Shown here in pieces: positions 35,939 to 45,207 of a DNA stretch of 62,745 bases. Below the pieces are notes generated by a model. That model was not told the origin of the DNA, did not search any database, and saw nothing but the letters and a program-made list of their open reading frames with translations. Source of the DNA: Thermoplasmata archaeon. GTDB taxonomy: Archaea; Thermoplasmatota; Thermoplasmata; Thermoplasmatales; Thermoplasmataceae. The first letter of the stretch is position 1; each line of letters starts with the position of its first letter. The stretch spans positions 1 to 62,745 of the forward strand of contig JAKAVO010000008.1 of assembly GCA_021817255.1 (NCBI GenBank), given 5' to 3'. The position numbers and the translations under genes are program-made.

Positions 35939-36931
35939 ATGGTCACGATCAACTTGTGGAACCCAACAAACGTTGACCTTCTCTCTGCACTTATAATATC
36001 CTATCTGCTGGGAATAGTTCATGGGATTACTCCAGATGAGCACACATGGCCTATTACATTTTCATATTCCGTTGGAAGCTACAGCAGCAGGAAGGGAATG
36101 AAGGCGGGACTGATATTCTCTACTGGCTTTACCCTCCAGCGTGCCCTGCTTTCTGAGATCGCTTTTCTCGCACTTGCGGGAATATTCATGACCGCCGCAG
36201 CCTTTGGAATTACATACATATTCGTAGGAATAGCAATGGCAGCTGCAGGAATATACATAGCTTCCAGTGGGAAATACCTTCACTGGCATTATCTGGAACA
36301 TTCACTCGGAAGACTGGCAGGCTTGCACAGGAACAACCCTGAAAAGGAGCATGCTGAACTTGAGCATGTGGCAGATCCGGTGTTCGTCGGTGATAACATG
36401 AAGCCTATCCCCCTAAAGCTTGCCCTTGTTCATGGTCTGATAGCCGGTTTTGGATTTGGAGCATTCGCCCTGATTATTTATACAGTCCTTGCACCATCCA
36501 TGCCATCAGTATACTGGGGATTTGCACCGGGTCTGTTGTTTGGATTGGGGACGATGACCATGCAGATCCTCTTCGGCGCCGGCTTTGGAGCTTGGCTTTC
36601 CAGAAGCAAGAACCTGACAAAGAACGGCATAGCTTTCGTTGCCAAGAGTATAAGCAGGTACGTTCTCACCTATGGAGGAATAGCGTTTGTAATAGCTGGT
36701 GCAGCCATTTTATTATATCCGCAGCTGCTCGATTACGGAATAGCCACTGGCGTTCATGTACACAACTTGGACAATCTTGGCATAGGTTTCTTCCTAGTGA
36801 TCTTTGCAGTTGTCATAATTGGCTTCCTTGGTTATTTCTCATCCATAAAAAAAGCCACTGAGCTCGGTTATACGAAAGACAAGGAGTCAACACAACTCGC
36901 TGCCAGCGGACAGGAACCTCCAGCGAAATAA
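35939..36931 (+). CDS. Membrane transporter with HX4DEH motif (NiCoT/UreH-like)
   Basis: The 330-residue protein has about seven or eight hydrophobic segments. The first carries LGIVHGITPDEHTWP, close to the HX4DH signature by which nickel/cobalt transporters bind metal. A His-rich loop (YLHWHYLEHSLGRLAGLH) and another HGLIAGFGFGAF stretch follow, as in the NiCoT/RcnA/UreH/TauE-like superfamily. Ni, Co or Fe transport is inferred; direction unknown. ATG 35939 follows the DtxR stop by 5 nt. Coding GC looks higher than in flanking genes. Confidence 0.65.
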   Translation: MVTINLWNPTNVDLLSALIISYLLGIVHGITPDEHTWPITFSYSVGSYSSRKGMKAGLIFSTGFTLQRALLSEIAFLALAGIFMTAAAFGITYIFVGIAMAAAGIYIASSGKYLHWHYLEHSLGRLAGLHRNNPEKEHAELEHVADPVFVGDNMKPIPLKLALVHGLIAGFGFGAFALIIYTVLAPSMPSVYWGFAPGLLFGLGTMTMQILFGAGFGAWLSRSKNLTKNGIAFVAKSISRYVLTYGGIAFVIAGAAILLYPQLLDYGIATGVHVHNLDNLGIGFFLVIFAVVIIGFLGYFSSIKKATELGYTKDKESTQLAASGQEPPAK

Positions 36932-37160
36932 TTTCTAATTTTCCTTTTAAAAGCTATTGACACCATACAATGCTTTTGCATTTATCCCCAAAATAACCTC
37001 GATTTGTAGTTCCTTTTGAAAAAAGAACCTCCTTTATTGCTCTTAAACACTGTCCTATTGTTTTCAGAAGCTTTCCTAACAAACGCTTCGAATCTTTTAT
37101 CATAATGCAATGGAGAGAATAGTCAAGAGACGAAGTCCCCACCAGTATAAGCGATTCTTC

Positions 37161-37434
37161 CCTGAATCAGAAGGAAGTCTATGTATTCAGCTTCACGTTT
37201 CCAATGATATTTATGTCCGGTGGTATGGCATCTCCATCGGACTTCATGTCTTCTATAAACCCATGGGTTGCTCCCTTTATGTTTGCCATGGCCTCTTCTA
37301 CTGTGTGACAATCGGAAATGCATCCAGGCAAAGCTGGGACAGTTACACCATAAATTCCATCTTCATCCTACTCCATAATCACTGTAAATCTAATAATTAT
37401 ATGGTATATTATTGAGTATAAACCTTTGCACTTC
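37161..37434 (-). repeat. 274-bp repeat, copy 2 (decayed hicB locus)
   Basis: This segment has the same length and orientation as 34576-34849, with scattered substitutions but no indels. It contains a hicB remnant and the start of a hicA remnant, in which similarity fades beyond the first ten codons. The TATA box is conserved. The two copies flank the small membrane ORF, DtxR and transporter genes. Confidence 0.75.
37179..37394 (-). pseudogene. hicB pseudogene
   Basis: Compared with the intact hicB at 34809, the start codon is ATT (37392-37394) instead of ATG, and codon 9 is TAG (37368-37370) instead of AAG. The rest (VPALPGC, EEAMANIKG, FIEDMKSDGDAIPPD) is still readable to TAG 37179-37181. 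Two independent disabling changes make it a clear pseudogene. The neighbouring 36932-37178 holds no gene. Confidence 0.8.
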
Positions 37435-37476
37435 CTTAAGCAAGTTCGCAAAAGTTTTAACTCGGCTTGATTTTAC

Positions 37477-37489
37477 TAATTTGCAAACA
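37477..37489 (+). repeat. 13-bp direct repeat, left copy
   Basis: TAATTTGCAAACA ends on the A of the cupin start codon. It recurs exactly at 38481-38493, about 70 nt after the cupin stop. Confidence 0.5.
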
Positions 37490-38409
37490 TGACGATCATA
37501 ATAATAGAAGGCCCCCCAAAAGAAATGATACCCGAAAAGTCCATAAGGGCAGATGTTGCGTGGCAGCTATTCCTGCCTGAACACATTGGTGATATCCCGG
37601 CCATTGGAAACGAGAGGACTGAACCAATCAGGCACTGGCTCTGGTGGGAACTGTCCAAAAGACAGGGATTCATGAAAGAAGAGAAACTTTCGCCTGCATA
37701 TATAATCGCACCGCCTCTGACCCGGGAGGGAAAAGAGTTTCTCATTAGGACAAGTTCCCTCTGGGCGAATAAAGTACACCTTGTAGAAGCAAATGGAAAG
37801 AATGTTGGCATTAATTCAACTGGAGAAAACCTATGGATTCCTCCTGTTGTAAATGTAAAAGAGAAGCCACTCGCACATTCAGCACTTTCAAGGCTCACAG
37901 AACATGGAGAGGGTGAGGAGATGGATACGCATTTTTCCCCGATCCTCGGTGCAGGAAAGTCCTACGTAAGGGCTTACACCATTGAAAAGAACGGTACTTA
38001 TGCAAGATTCCACAGCCATACGGCAAGGGAAGAGCTTTATCTTGTACTGAACGGGAAAGGCACCATCAGGATCGGAGACCACAATGTGCTGATAAAAGAG
38101 GGAGATCTTGTTGCAAAGCCCACTGGTCCGGACATATCAACGCAGTTTCTTGCAAACATGGGTGAAACCATGAGGATACTTGACATCGAGATCTGGCCGG
38201 AGGACGAGAAAACATCTAAGGATGCAGTGCTATACCCGGATCACGAGGAACTTGACTTATTCGGACAGGGTTGGCATTACACTGTTCCATCAGTTGCCAT
38301 AATGGATTTCCTTGATTCCATGTCCCACTATGGCACCGGATACAGGCGAAAGGCAGACGGAAGCTGGGAGCCGAAAGACATTCCAGGCCATAAGAAAAGA
38401 GAAAAGTGA
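37489..38409 (+). CDS. Cupin-domain protein
   Basis: The 306-residue protein has an N-terminal ~125-residue region I do not recognise (WHLWWELSK-like aromatic stretch near residue 50) and a C-terminal cupin. Cupin motif 1 is RFHSHTAREELYLVLNGKG (His, His and Glu metal ligands) and motif 2 begins IKEGDLVAKPTGPDIS, where the usual His is missing. Metal-dependent isomerase, dioxygenase or ligand-binding roles are possible. ATG 37489 overlaps a 13-bp direct repeat that recurs after the gene. Codon composition looks GC-richer than most neighbours. Confidence 0.65.
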   Translation: MTIIIIEGPPKEMIPEKSIRADVAWQLFLPEHIGDIPAIGNERTEPIRHWLWWELSKRQGFMKEEKLSPAYIIAPPLTREGKEFLIRTSSLWANKVHLVEANGKNVGINSTGENLWIPPVVNVKEKPLAHSALSRLTEHGEGEEMDTHFSPILGAGKSYVRAYTIEKNGTYARFHSHTAREELYLVLNGKGTIRIGDHNVLIKEGDLVAKPTGPDISTQFLANMGETMRILDIEIWPEDEKTSKDAVLYPDHEELDLFGQGWHYTVPSVAIMDFLDSMSHYGTGYRRKADGSWEPKDIPGHKKREK

Positions 38410-38480
38410 ACGCCTGAAGTTCAAGGCCACAGGATTTCTGGAATTTCACCGACTTCCAGTTTGTTTGAATCCGGGTTGGC

Positions 38481-38493
38481 ATAATTTGCAAAC
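38481..38493 (+). repeat. 13-bp direct repeat, right copy
   Basis: TAATTTGCAAACA is identical to 37477-37489. The pair encloses the cupin gene and nothing else. Confidence 0.5.
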
Positions 38494-38683
38494 AGATCTT
38501 ATAACTTTAATCTTTATAGGATATATTAATACGGAATTTATAATATTAGAATTTGCTTATAGAAAGAAAAAAGGGAGTTTGAAGATTGAATAGGATTGCA
38601 ATTCTAAAAAATTTTCAACTATTTTTACCCCCCTTTATCAGTAAAATTACTTATTCAACGATGTTATTTCGTGATGCTATGGT

Positions 38684-40570
38684 TTGGAGATTGTTTTTAT
38701 ACATAAATCCATTTGTGATCAGACCGAGGTGGATAGCTTAAGCTCCAAGGAGGACTCTAAACTGGAACTCCCAAGGCATCTCTCATTCAGGGATGTGTTC
38801 TTTCTTTCATTTGGCGGCATGTCACCGCTCCTTAGCCTGCTGACTTATGGTGCCCTTACCCTATCTTACGGAGGGCCGCTTTCTCCCCTTATCATGATAA
38901 TTGGGACGCTTATTGTTTTGGTAAATGGTTTCGTAGTTATGCAACTATCTAGAAGATTCAGAACTTCTGGTGGCTATTATACCTATGCGTTCCAGGTTCT
39001 CTCGGAGAGGGTGGGATTCAGCACGGGCTGGGTCTATCTCTTCTATGCCATGCTTTTTGGCCTCGCGTATGTGGTCGGGGCTGTATATGTAGTAACTACA
39101 ATATTCGGCTTCCCTGCTTTTCTTACATTATTGCTCATTGTTTTGCCGGCCTCAACTTTCCTGATTATGGGAATTAAGCCCTCGGCAAAATATGCAATTT
39201 ACACAGGAGTAGCAGAAATTGGAGTGATATTGTCCATTATATCTATATCGTTTTTCCTGACAGGAGGATCTGCCTATGTTCCAAACCCAACAGTATATCA
39301 TATATCGGGTGGCTCTTTGGCATTGGGAATACTGTTTGCAATGGGAATCCCAACGGGATACGGAGCAATAGCCCCAATATCCGGTGAAGTCAAAAACGCG
39401 GAGAAAGTCGTGGGCAGATCAGCTATTTCTGTGATTCTCACAGGAGGCCTGCTTGCGTCATTTTTTGTATATGCCATGTCAAACCTCCTTTTCCAGAAAA
39501 ATTTGACCGTTTCCCAAATAACATCGGCACTGCCAATTCTGTCTATACTGTCCAACCACTTTTCTAATTACAGTGGCTATATTGTTTTTGCAGTCTCCAT
39601 TGCCGCAATAAATGATGGAGTCCTGGCTATATTGTCTTTTGGTTCTGCTGCCTCAAGGACAATATTCAGGATGGGTTATGACAGGACATTTCCCGAACTT
39701 TTCGCAAAGAAGTTCAGAGGGCAGCCGATTAACGCAAATATGGCTGTTTCTTTGGCCATAATTTTTATACCTATTGCATTGCTGTATTTTCTCCCCGTTT
39801 ATGCAACATTCATCATTCTTGGAACGATTGCATCCATAGGAGGCCTTTTCATCCATGTGATTGCAGGAATCTCTCTAATGAGAGTTGGTGTCCGCCGTGG
39901 AAGAAGGCTTATTCTCAGAAGTTCCAAAAGCCTTTTCAAATTTCTGCTTAATTATAAGGAAGCTCTCCTGGGTGGAATTGCAGCGCTGATCACCTCAATA
40001 GAACTGGTGTATTCTGCTTACTCTTCCCTTATAGTATATTCAACTTTTTTCCTTGCCTGGATCGTTGCGGGATACATAATAATGGACATAAGGGATATTG
40101 TTACGAGAACTCCATATATAACTAAACTAACTACAGGAGTCAATTCCATATCAGAGAAATTTAAGGACCTCACAAGCCTGAAAGTCAGGAATGCCCTGCC
40201 GGATGTTGTGGTAAATGCGGAGGATTCCGTAAAATCAGCAGTTGAAAAGTGTGTTTCCCTGGATTCGCCTGGCGTGGCAGTCATTAACCAGAAGTCAATT
40301 CCTATTGGCACCCTTATCCTCAGGGATGTCTTCATGCTCTCAGAAAGCGAAATGTATAACATGAAGGTTAAAGATTTGTGGCTGGAACGCCCTGTCCTTA
40401 TCCAGCGTGATGATGACATTGGGGACATAATAAAAGCATTCAAGGAAAGCGGGATGCCAATACTATCCATAGTTGATTCACATGGGAGTTTTCTGGGAAC
40501 AGTGCGGGAAAGAGAAGTCATAATGTCGCTTGGGGGCCATTGGCGCATGCAGGGGCAGGATGAAAGTTAG
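38684..40570 (+). CDS. APC permease with C-terminal CBS-domain pair
   Basis: The 628-residue protein has an APC transporter core of about 12 helices (FLSFGGMSPLLSLLTYGAL as first helix; residues ~35-470). A cytosolic ~140-residue tail follows. In the tail, LPDVVVNAEDSVKSAVEK...GVAVINQKSIPIGTLILRDV and RPVLIQRDDDIGDIIKAFK...ILSIVDSHGSFLGTV are two CBS motifs, which usually bind adenine nucleotides and gate the transporter. Start choices are TTG 38684 and GTG 38729; the second has a TATA-like ATACATAAAT about 33 nt upstream. Substrate unknown, probably an amino acid. Confidence 0.85.
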   Translation: MEIVFIHKSICDQTEVDSLSSKEDSKLELPRHLSFRDVFFLSFGGMSPLLSLLTYGALTLSYGGPLSPLIMIIGTLIVLVNGFVVMQLSRRFRTSGGYYTYAFQVLSERVGFSTGWVYLFYAMLFGLAYVVGAVYVVTTIFGFPAFLTLLLIVLPASTFLIMGIKPSAKYAIYTGVAEIGVILSIISISFFLTGGSAYVPNPTVYHISGGSLALGILFAMGIPTGYGAIAPISGEVKNAEKVVGRSAISVILTGGLLASFFVYAMSNLLFQKNLTVSQITSALPILSILSNHFSNYSGYIVFAVSIAAINDGVLAILSFGSAASRTIFRMGYDRTFPELFAKKFRGQPINANMAVSLAIIFIPIALLYFLPVYATFIILGTIASIGGLFIHVIAGISLMRVGVRRGRRLILRSSKSLFKFLLNYKEALLGGIAALITSIELVYSAYSSLIVYSTFFLAWIVAGYIIMDIRDIVTRTPYITKLTTGVNSISEKFKDLTSLKVRNALPDVVVNAEDSVKSAVEKCVSLDSPGVAVINQKSIPIGTLILRDVFMLSESEMYNMKVKDLWLERPVLIQRDDDIGDIIKAFKESGMPILSIVDSHGSFLGTVREREVIMSLGGHWRMQGQDES

Positions 40571-40731
40571 GCATTTCTGGATAATGAACTGGCTTGGCAA
40601 AACTTCGCTTCCACCATATAATTAGTGGAGATCACAGATATTGATGCACCAGAAAAAAGATTTGGATATGATATCCTGAACAAACTGTATCTTTAGCAGG
40701 GAGATTTAAAGAATATGGTTTTTTGGCCATT

Positions 40732-41694
40732 CTATTTTGAGTTTTTATACATCTCTAAAACAACTTTTAGATTCCTGTATGCAAGTTCCGGTGAATATGG
40801 CACATCGGTATCTTCCTCAACTGCTTTTAAGAATCCGGATATCTCGGTATCAAAAACATTTTTTTCCTGGATTTCCTGCAATTTTCCATTCAGGACTGGA
40901 GGCCCAAATACGGATCCTGTGTGGCTATTTCCTTGTTTGCCTCCAACACCGACCTGCTCATATATGCTTCCTTCTGTTCCTACAACTTCAAATGATGGAA
41001 TTGCCGGAGGCGAGATATAGTTCCATGAATAAAAGAAAATGCCTGTGGCCCCTGATTTGAACCTGATAAGAGAAGCAGTATTGTCTTCACCTTCAATAGA
41101 TGATTTTCCTTTATAAACCATGGGCTCTATCCTCTCGTAATCCCCTCCCAGGCTGAGCAGCGCCTCAATGTAATGTATTCCTCCATCAATAAGTGCGCCT
41201 CCACCCATTAAATTTTCACTGGTTCTCCATCCCTGTTTGCTGAACTGGTTTTGCCCCCTGACTATTATAGTGTGGACTCTGCCAATTTTTCCGCTTTTTA
41301 TGTATTCTGCGGTTTGAGCCAGTGATGGATCAAAGTGGTACTGCTCTGCAACCATGAATTTTACGTTATTTTCTTTTGAAACATTAATCATTTCCCTTGC
41401 TTCTTCCAGAGTGGTTGCAATAGGCTTTTCTATCAGGACGTGCTTTTTTTCCTTCATCGCCCTTACAGCAAAATCTTTGTGCATATTGTGTGGTATAACC
41501 ATGTCCATAACATCACATGATGAATTCATTGCATCTTCAATATCGCTGTATGTTTTCTTTACATGAAATTCGTCCCTGTACCTTTTTAATACTTCCTCTT
41601 TCCTTGAATATACGGAAAAATCATATCCAAGCCTTTTGTAACTGTCTGCATGAACAAATCCAAATCCATTTCCTCCTAGCAAAAGTATGTTCAT
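40732..41694 (-). CDS. Gfo/Idh/MocA-family oxidoreductase
   Basis: The 320-residue enzyme has an N-terminal Rossmann fold (ILLLGGNGFGFVHA) and the family signature HVLIEKPIATTLEEA with the catalytic Lys of EKP. It also has GGGALIDGGIHYIEAL with the active-site His. These enzymes oxidise sugars or inositols with NAD(P). A TATA-like box (minus strand, centred ~41723) is ~29 nt before ATG 41694, which is preferred to the TTG at 41700. It lies among sugar-related genes, but the substrate is not determined. Confidence 0.9.
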   Translation of the reverse strand: MNILLLGGNGFGFVHADSYKRLGYDFSVYSRKEEVLKRYRDEFHVKKTYSDIEDAMNSSCDVMDMVIPHNMHKDFAVRAMKEKKHVLIEKPIATTLEEAREMINVSKENNVKFMVAEQYHFDPSLAQTAEYIKSGKIGRVHTIIVRGQNQFSKQGWRTSENLMGGGALIDGGIHYIEALLSLGGDYERIEPMVYKGKSSIEGEDNTASLIRFKSGATGIFFYSWNYISPPAIPSFEVVGTEGSIYEQVGVGGKQGNSHTGSVFGPPVLNGKLQEIQEKNVFDTEISGFLKAVEEDTDVPYSPELAYRNLKVVLEMYKNSK

Positions 41695-41870
41695 AGCCAA
41701 TAAATTCCTATATCTTATAAAATCTTTTTATTCTCTTATTTTAGCCATATCCAGCGGTGCATAGCCGGCAATGTGTTAAAAACGAGAAATGTTCCTGAAA
41801 TTGCACTCTAAAAAATATGAAAATTAAATGCAGAAAATAAATTTGGTGTTGGGGTATTATAAATTTTATT

Positions 41871-43370
41871 TTACTCCTGGGTATTGGCTCCTTCCGGTGC
41901 CTTTGGACTGAAGTTTAAAATTCCCTCAGAAGGATCTTCTGATGATTGTTCCAGGCTCAGTCCCTTTGTTTCACGGATTGTCAATAATGTTACAATTGCT
42001 CCAATTATTGCCATTCCTCCCAGCAATTCAAACTCACCATTGTTTCCGAGGGCTGTTCCGAGTATCAGGAACAGGAATGTAAATATTCCAGCCCCAAGCT
42101 TGGCTATGGATGCTGCAATTCCATGCGCTGTTGATCTGATGGAAGTTGGGAATAGTTCCGTTGGGAGTATGAATGTGGTTGTGTTTGGCCCAATGTTTCC
42201 GAAAAGGTACGAAATACCAAATACGATTATGAATAGATCAATGTCTCCTTTCAGGAAAGAGTATCTTATTCCCAGAATAAGATATGCAATTGCCATTACA
42301 GCGAAACCAACCCACTGGAGAGTTCTTCTGCCGACCTTGTCTATTAAGCCCACAGCGATCCAGTATCCAGGAAGCGCGAACACTCCAGCAAGAAGTGTGT
42401 CGCCAATGGCAACATTGAATATTGTGCCTCTCAGTGTGGCAGCGCTTCCATACCCGATGTTTGACAGGATAAATCCATTATTCAGGGTTGTTCCGTAGAA
42501 AGCCATATCAAATATAAACCAGGAGATGGTTGTTCCCAGGACGAAGACTATATAGGTCCTCAAGAGTTTAAGATACTTTCTGTTTGCAACCTTAACATTG
42601 GCATCATTCAGTTTCTCAACAGATTGCTGCCCTGTGATTGCGCCAACTGCAGATCTTGCTTTTGATACGTTTCCTTCAACCTGTAGTGAGAATCTTGGTG
42701 TTTCCATCAATTTTCTTCTCAGATATACTACATATATAGCAGGTATTGCTCCAAATGCTAACATTAATCTCCATGAATATCCCAGTGGAAGTATGAAGAT
42801 AGATGCTAAACCCACTAATGCTCCAGAAACCAGTCCGAAGCCCTGCATCGCAAATACCATGCTAACAAGTTTGCCCCTGTGTTTTGTGCTTGAATATTCA
42901 CTCATGATTGTCGAACTGATTGGATAGTCGCCGCCGACTCCTATTCCTACGATGAATCTTGCTACAATCATCATAACATAATTAACTGAAAGTGCTGAAA
43001 TAAGAGTGAAAATTATCATTATCGCAAGTTCTAACCCATAAACCTTTTTTCTTCCCCATCTGTCAGATATGTGGCCGAAAATCATTGCTCCTACAAACGC
43101 GCCAAATAAGACAGCGGAAGAAACCCCTCCTTCTATGATTTGTACGTTTGATACAGCATATCCAAATAAGGATGTTGTTCCCTTAATCGCAGCTAAATTA
43201 AAGCCATAGCTGGATGCCAGTATTGGACTGGCCACCGTTAGCACAAATAAAAGATATGCATCGGTAAAAAAGCCCATTCCGGCTACAAACATAGTTTTAA
43301 CATGGCCCTTTCTAAACCCTGAATCATCCAGAGTGTTTAGAAGCCCATTCTCTTCATTTGATGTACTCAT
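41871..43370 (-). CDS. MFS transporter, phosphate:H+ symporter (PHS)-like
   Basis: The 499-residue protein has 12 helices. FVAGMGFFTDAYLLFVLTV in TM1, GHISDRWGRKKVYG after TM2, GVGGDYPISSTIMSEYSSTKHRG in TM4, and a second-half VDKVGRR-like loop (IDKVGRRTLQW) are seen. The TM1 and TM4 motifs match Pho84-type phosphate symporters better than sugar porters, though many annotations say sugar transporter. A TATA-like AATTTATAAGG (minus strand, centred ~43397) is 27 nt before ATG 43370. Confidence 0.83.
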   Translation of the reverse strand: MSTSNEENGLLNTLDDSGFRKGHVKTMFVAGMGFFTDAYLLFVLTVASPILASSYGFNLAAIKGTTSLFGYAVSNVQIIEGGVSSAVLFGAFVGAMIFGHISDRWGRKKVYGLELAIMIIFTLISALSVNYVMMIVARFIVGIGVGGDYPISSTIMSEYSSTKHRGKLVSMVFAMQGFGLVSGALVGLASIFILPLGYSWRLMLAFGAIPAIYVVYLRRKLMETPRFSLQVEGNVSKARSAVGAITGQQSVEKLNDANVKVANRKYLKLLRTYIVFVLGTTISWFIFDMAFYGTTLNNGFILSNIGYGSAATLRGTIFNVAIGDTLLAGVFALPGYWIAVGLIDKVGRRTLQWVGFAVMAIAYLILGIRYSFLKGDIDLFIIVFGISYLFGNIGPNTTTFILPTELFPTSIRSTAHGIAASIAKLGAGIFTFLFLILGTALGNNGEFELLGGMAIIGAIVTLLTIRETKGLSLEQSSEDPSEGILNFSPKAPEGANTQE

Positions 43371-43760
43371 CAGAACTTTATTGCCTGGACTGCCTTATAA
43401 ATTATCGATATATAATATATACATATCAATACTCTAAATAGTAATATATATTATGTGAACTGATCTGCTTCAGATGGCATCTCCACCGTTCATAAATCTT
43501 CAATGAGACAAATTGCAATAGGAAAATTGCTGCAGTGCCTTTCGCCTTGATTCAGGTTTTGTTCAGATCCTTTGCTGAAATTGCTTTCATTATCCAACTC
43601 AAAAACGAAAAATCTTTATCTTTCTATCCAACTTATTAAGGCGAATTGTAAAGTGCCAAAGTTCTTCCTATTAGAGAATGGCAAAACTCCATTTAGCTGA
43701 ATTTTCATTGTTCATTTCATGGCGTTTATGGAGGGCCACAAACACGCAAACCCTTCTGTG
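43371..43760. other. Gene-free stretch upstream of the PHS-like transporter
   Basis: Beyond the promoter near 43392-43402, I see no convincing ORF or RNA gene. The sequence is AT-rich with alternating TATATA stretches at 43408-43457. Confidence 0.4.
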
Positions 43761-43961
43761 CTAATTTTTTGCTGTGATGTCCAATCCGCTGGATGATAAA
43801 GAAAGTGCTACCAGGTGTGCACTATTTCCAACTACATATACCATGTCCAGCACATACAAATATTCACTAGCTGCATTGTACGCGAAAGCCAGTATATTTA
43901 TGGCCAAAATTACAATTGAAATAATGCCAATAGTTATAATGGCATAAACGCTTTTTTTCAT
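43761..43961 (-). CDS. Small membrane/secreted protein, unknown
   Basis: A 66-residue ORF begins MKKSVYAIITIGIISIVILA, a basic start plus a long hydrophobic helix (signal anchor or signal peptide). A short polar region with a second mildly hydrophobic segment (YVLDMVYVVGNSAHLVAL) follows. A TATA-like AAATTTATTA (minus strand, centred ~43990) is ~29 nt before the ATG, which supports expression. No family is recognised. Confidence 0.5.
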   Translation of the reverse strand: MKKSVYAIITIGIISIVILAINILAFAYNAASEYLYVLDMVYVVGNSAHLVALSLSSSGLDITAKN

Positions 43962-44022
43962 TCTATGACTACTGCATTATCAATAATAAATTTATCATAT
44001 TGCCCTGCTTATTAGGAATTTT

Positions 44023-45012
44023 TCAGTAGCCGAGTGAATTCAATCTCAATTTGCTATTGAAATTTTCAACTATTCTATCCACTTCCTGTATCATACGATC
44101 CCTTTGGCCCTTATTTATTGCAATGCCACATTCCTGCAATCCCATTATTATGCCGCCGACTGCAACGTGATATCCATTGAAAAAGTTGACCGGGCATTTT
44201 ACCTGTGAGGATATTCTCTCCCTGATTATCGATCCTGCTTTCATTGTTCCTCCAAGTACTGATACCTCGGGGCAGCTATCAAATTCCCTGAGCATAGTTT
44301 TTATGGCGCTTGCATCGTAATCTGCTGCGGCATAGATTATCTTCAAGGCATATTCGTCCCCATTTTTTGCCATTTCCACAACCTTTGGGCATAGCAGGGC
44401 AACTTTCCGCTTATTTCTGTCCTTCTCCAACGATCCCACAGCATCCTTAAAATTATCCCCAAAATGATCAGATACCAGCTCGACAAAATTCATTCCTTCA
44501 TATATTCTGTCCATCTGCTTCTCAGCAGTGCTCAAGGCTTCCTTCCCAATCCACGAGGCGGAACCATCATCGCCTGCAAACCAGCCCCAGCCCCCTAATC
44601 TTGCCATTTTCCCATCCTTCTGCATCATTCCTACACTGCCTGTGCCGGGCGCAAATATAACTCCGTCCTGAAACATGTTTGCCATCCTGTATGCCATTAA
44701 GCCGTCATTTTCAATTCTCAGGTTATCCCTCTTGAAGATCTCCCTGAGCCTTTTTTTCCAGTTTTCTGTTCCAGTAGAGGAGTCTCCTATTCCAGCCTGG
44801 GCCACTATAATGTGTGCTTCTTCCGGTATTGCTTTGCCAGTTTTTTCTTCGATCTGGCTGATTGTGCTTTTAATGTTTTCTGCCGCTATAGCTTCCGAAA
44901 TTGAAATGAAGTTTGATGGCCCTGCAAGTCCTATTGAAAGTATTTTTCCAGATTCTTCATCAAAAAGAATTGAACACGTCTTGGTAGCCCCACCATCTAC
45001 TGAAAGGATCAT
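44023..45012 (-). CDS. BadF/BadG/BcrA-type sugar kinase (possible KDG kinase)
   Basis: The 329-residue ASKHA-fold kinase begins MILSVDGGATKTCSILFD (phosphate 1) and has FAPGTGSVGMM (phosphate 2) and WGWFAGDDGSASWIG, the signature of the BadF/BadG/BcrA/BcrD and N-acetylglucosamine kinase group. No Fe-S cysteine motif is present, so it is a sugar kinase and not a benzoyl-CoA reductase activator. In Thermoplasma the 2-keto-3-deoxygluconate kinase is described as belonging to this unusual class, making that a likely but unproven role. ATG 45012 has a TATA-like box (minus strand AAATATAAA, centred ~45037) at 25 nt. Confidence 0.8.
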   Translation of the reverse strand: MILSVDGGATKTCSILFDEESGKILSIGLAGPSNFISISEAIAAENIKSTISQIEEKTGKAIPEEAHIIVAQAGIGDSSTGTENWKKRLREIFKRDNLRIENDGLMAYRMANMFQDGVIFAPGTGSVGMMQKDGKMARLGGWGWFAGDDGSASWIGKEALSTAEKQMDRIYEGMNFVELVSDHFGDNFKDAVGSLEKDRNKRKVALLCPKVVEMAKNGDEYALKIIYAAADYDASAIKTMLREFDSCPEVSVLGGTMKAGSIIRERISSQVKCPVNFFNGYHVAVGGIIMGLQECGIAINKGQRDRMIQEVDRIVENFNSKLRLNSLGY

Positions 45013-45207
45013 TTCTGGTGATCTCAATGTTCTTTATATTTTTGTGCTTCAAATAATGAACTACTTTGAAAACATAATTGCACATAATTGAATCAAATTT
45101 TTTTAAAAATATTCCTCTTTTCTCACATTTATTGCAGATTGAATGCGAAAAAGGGAGTTGATGGAAAAACGGATAAGGGTTATAATGAAATTAATGTATA
45201 CAGGTAG

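Noticed and set aside
37110-37415. 101-codon plus-strand ORF
   Set aside because: It is the antisense of the hicB pseudogene and mirrors an equivalent shadow ORF opposite the intact hicB.
38450-38485. Stretch TTTGAATCCGGGTTGGCA looked like a tRNA T arm
   Set aside because: The T stem does not pair and no acceptor or anticodon arm lies upstream.
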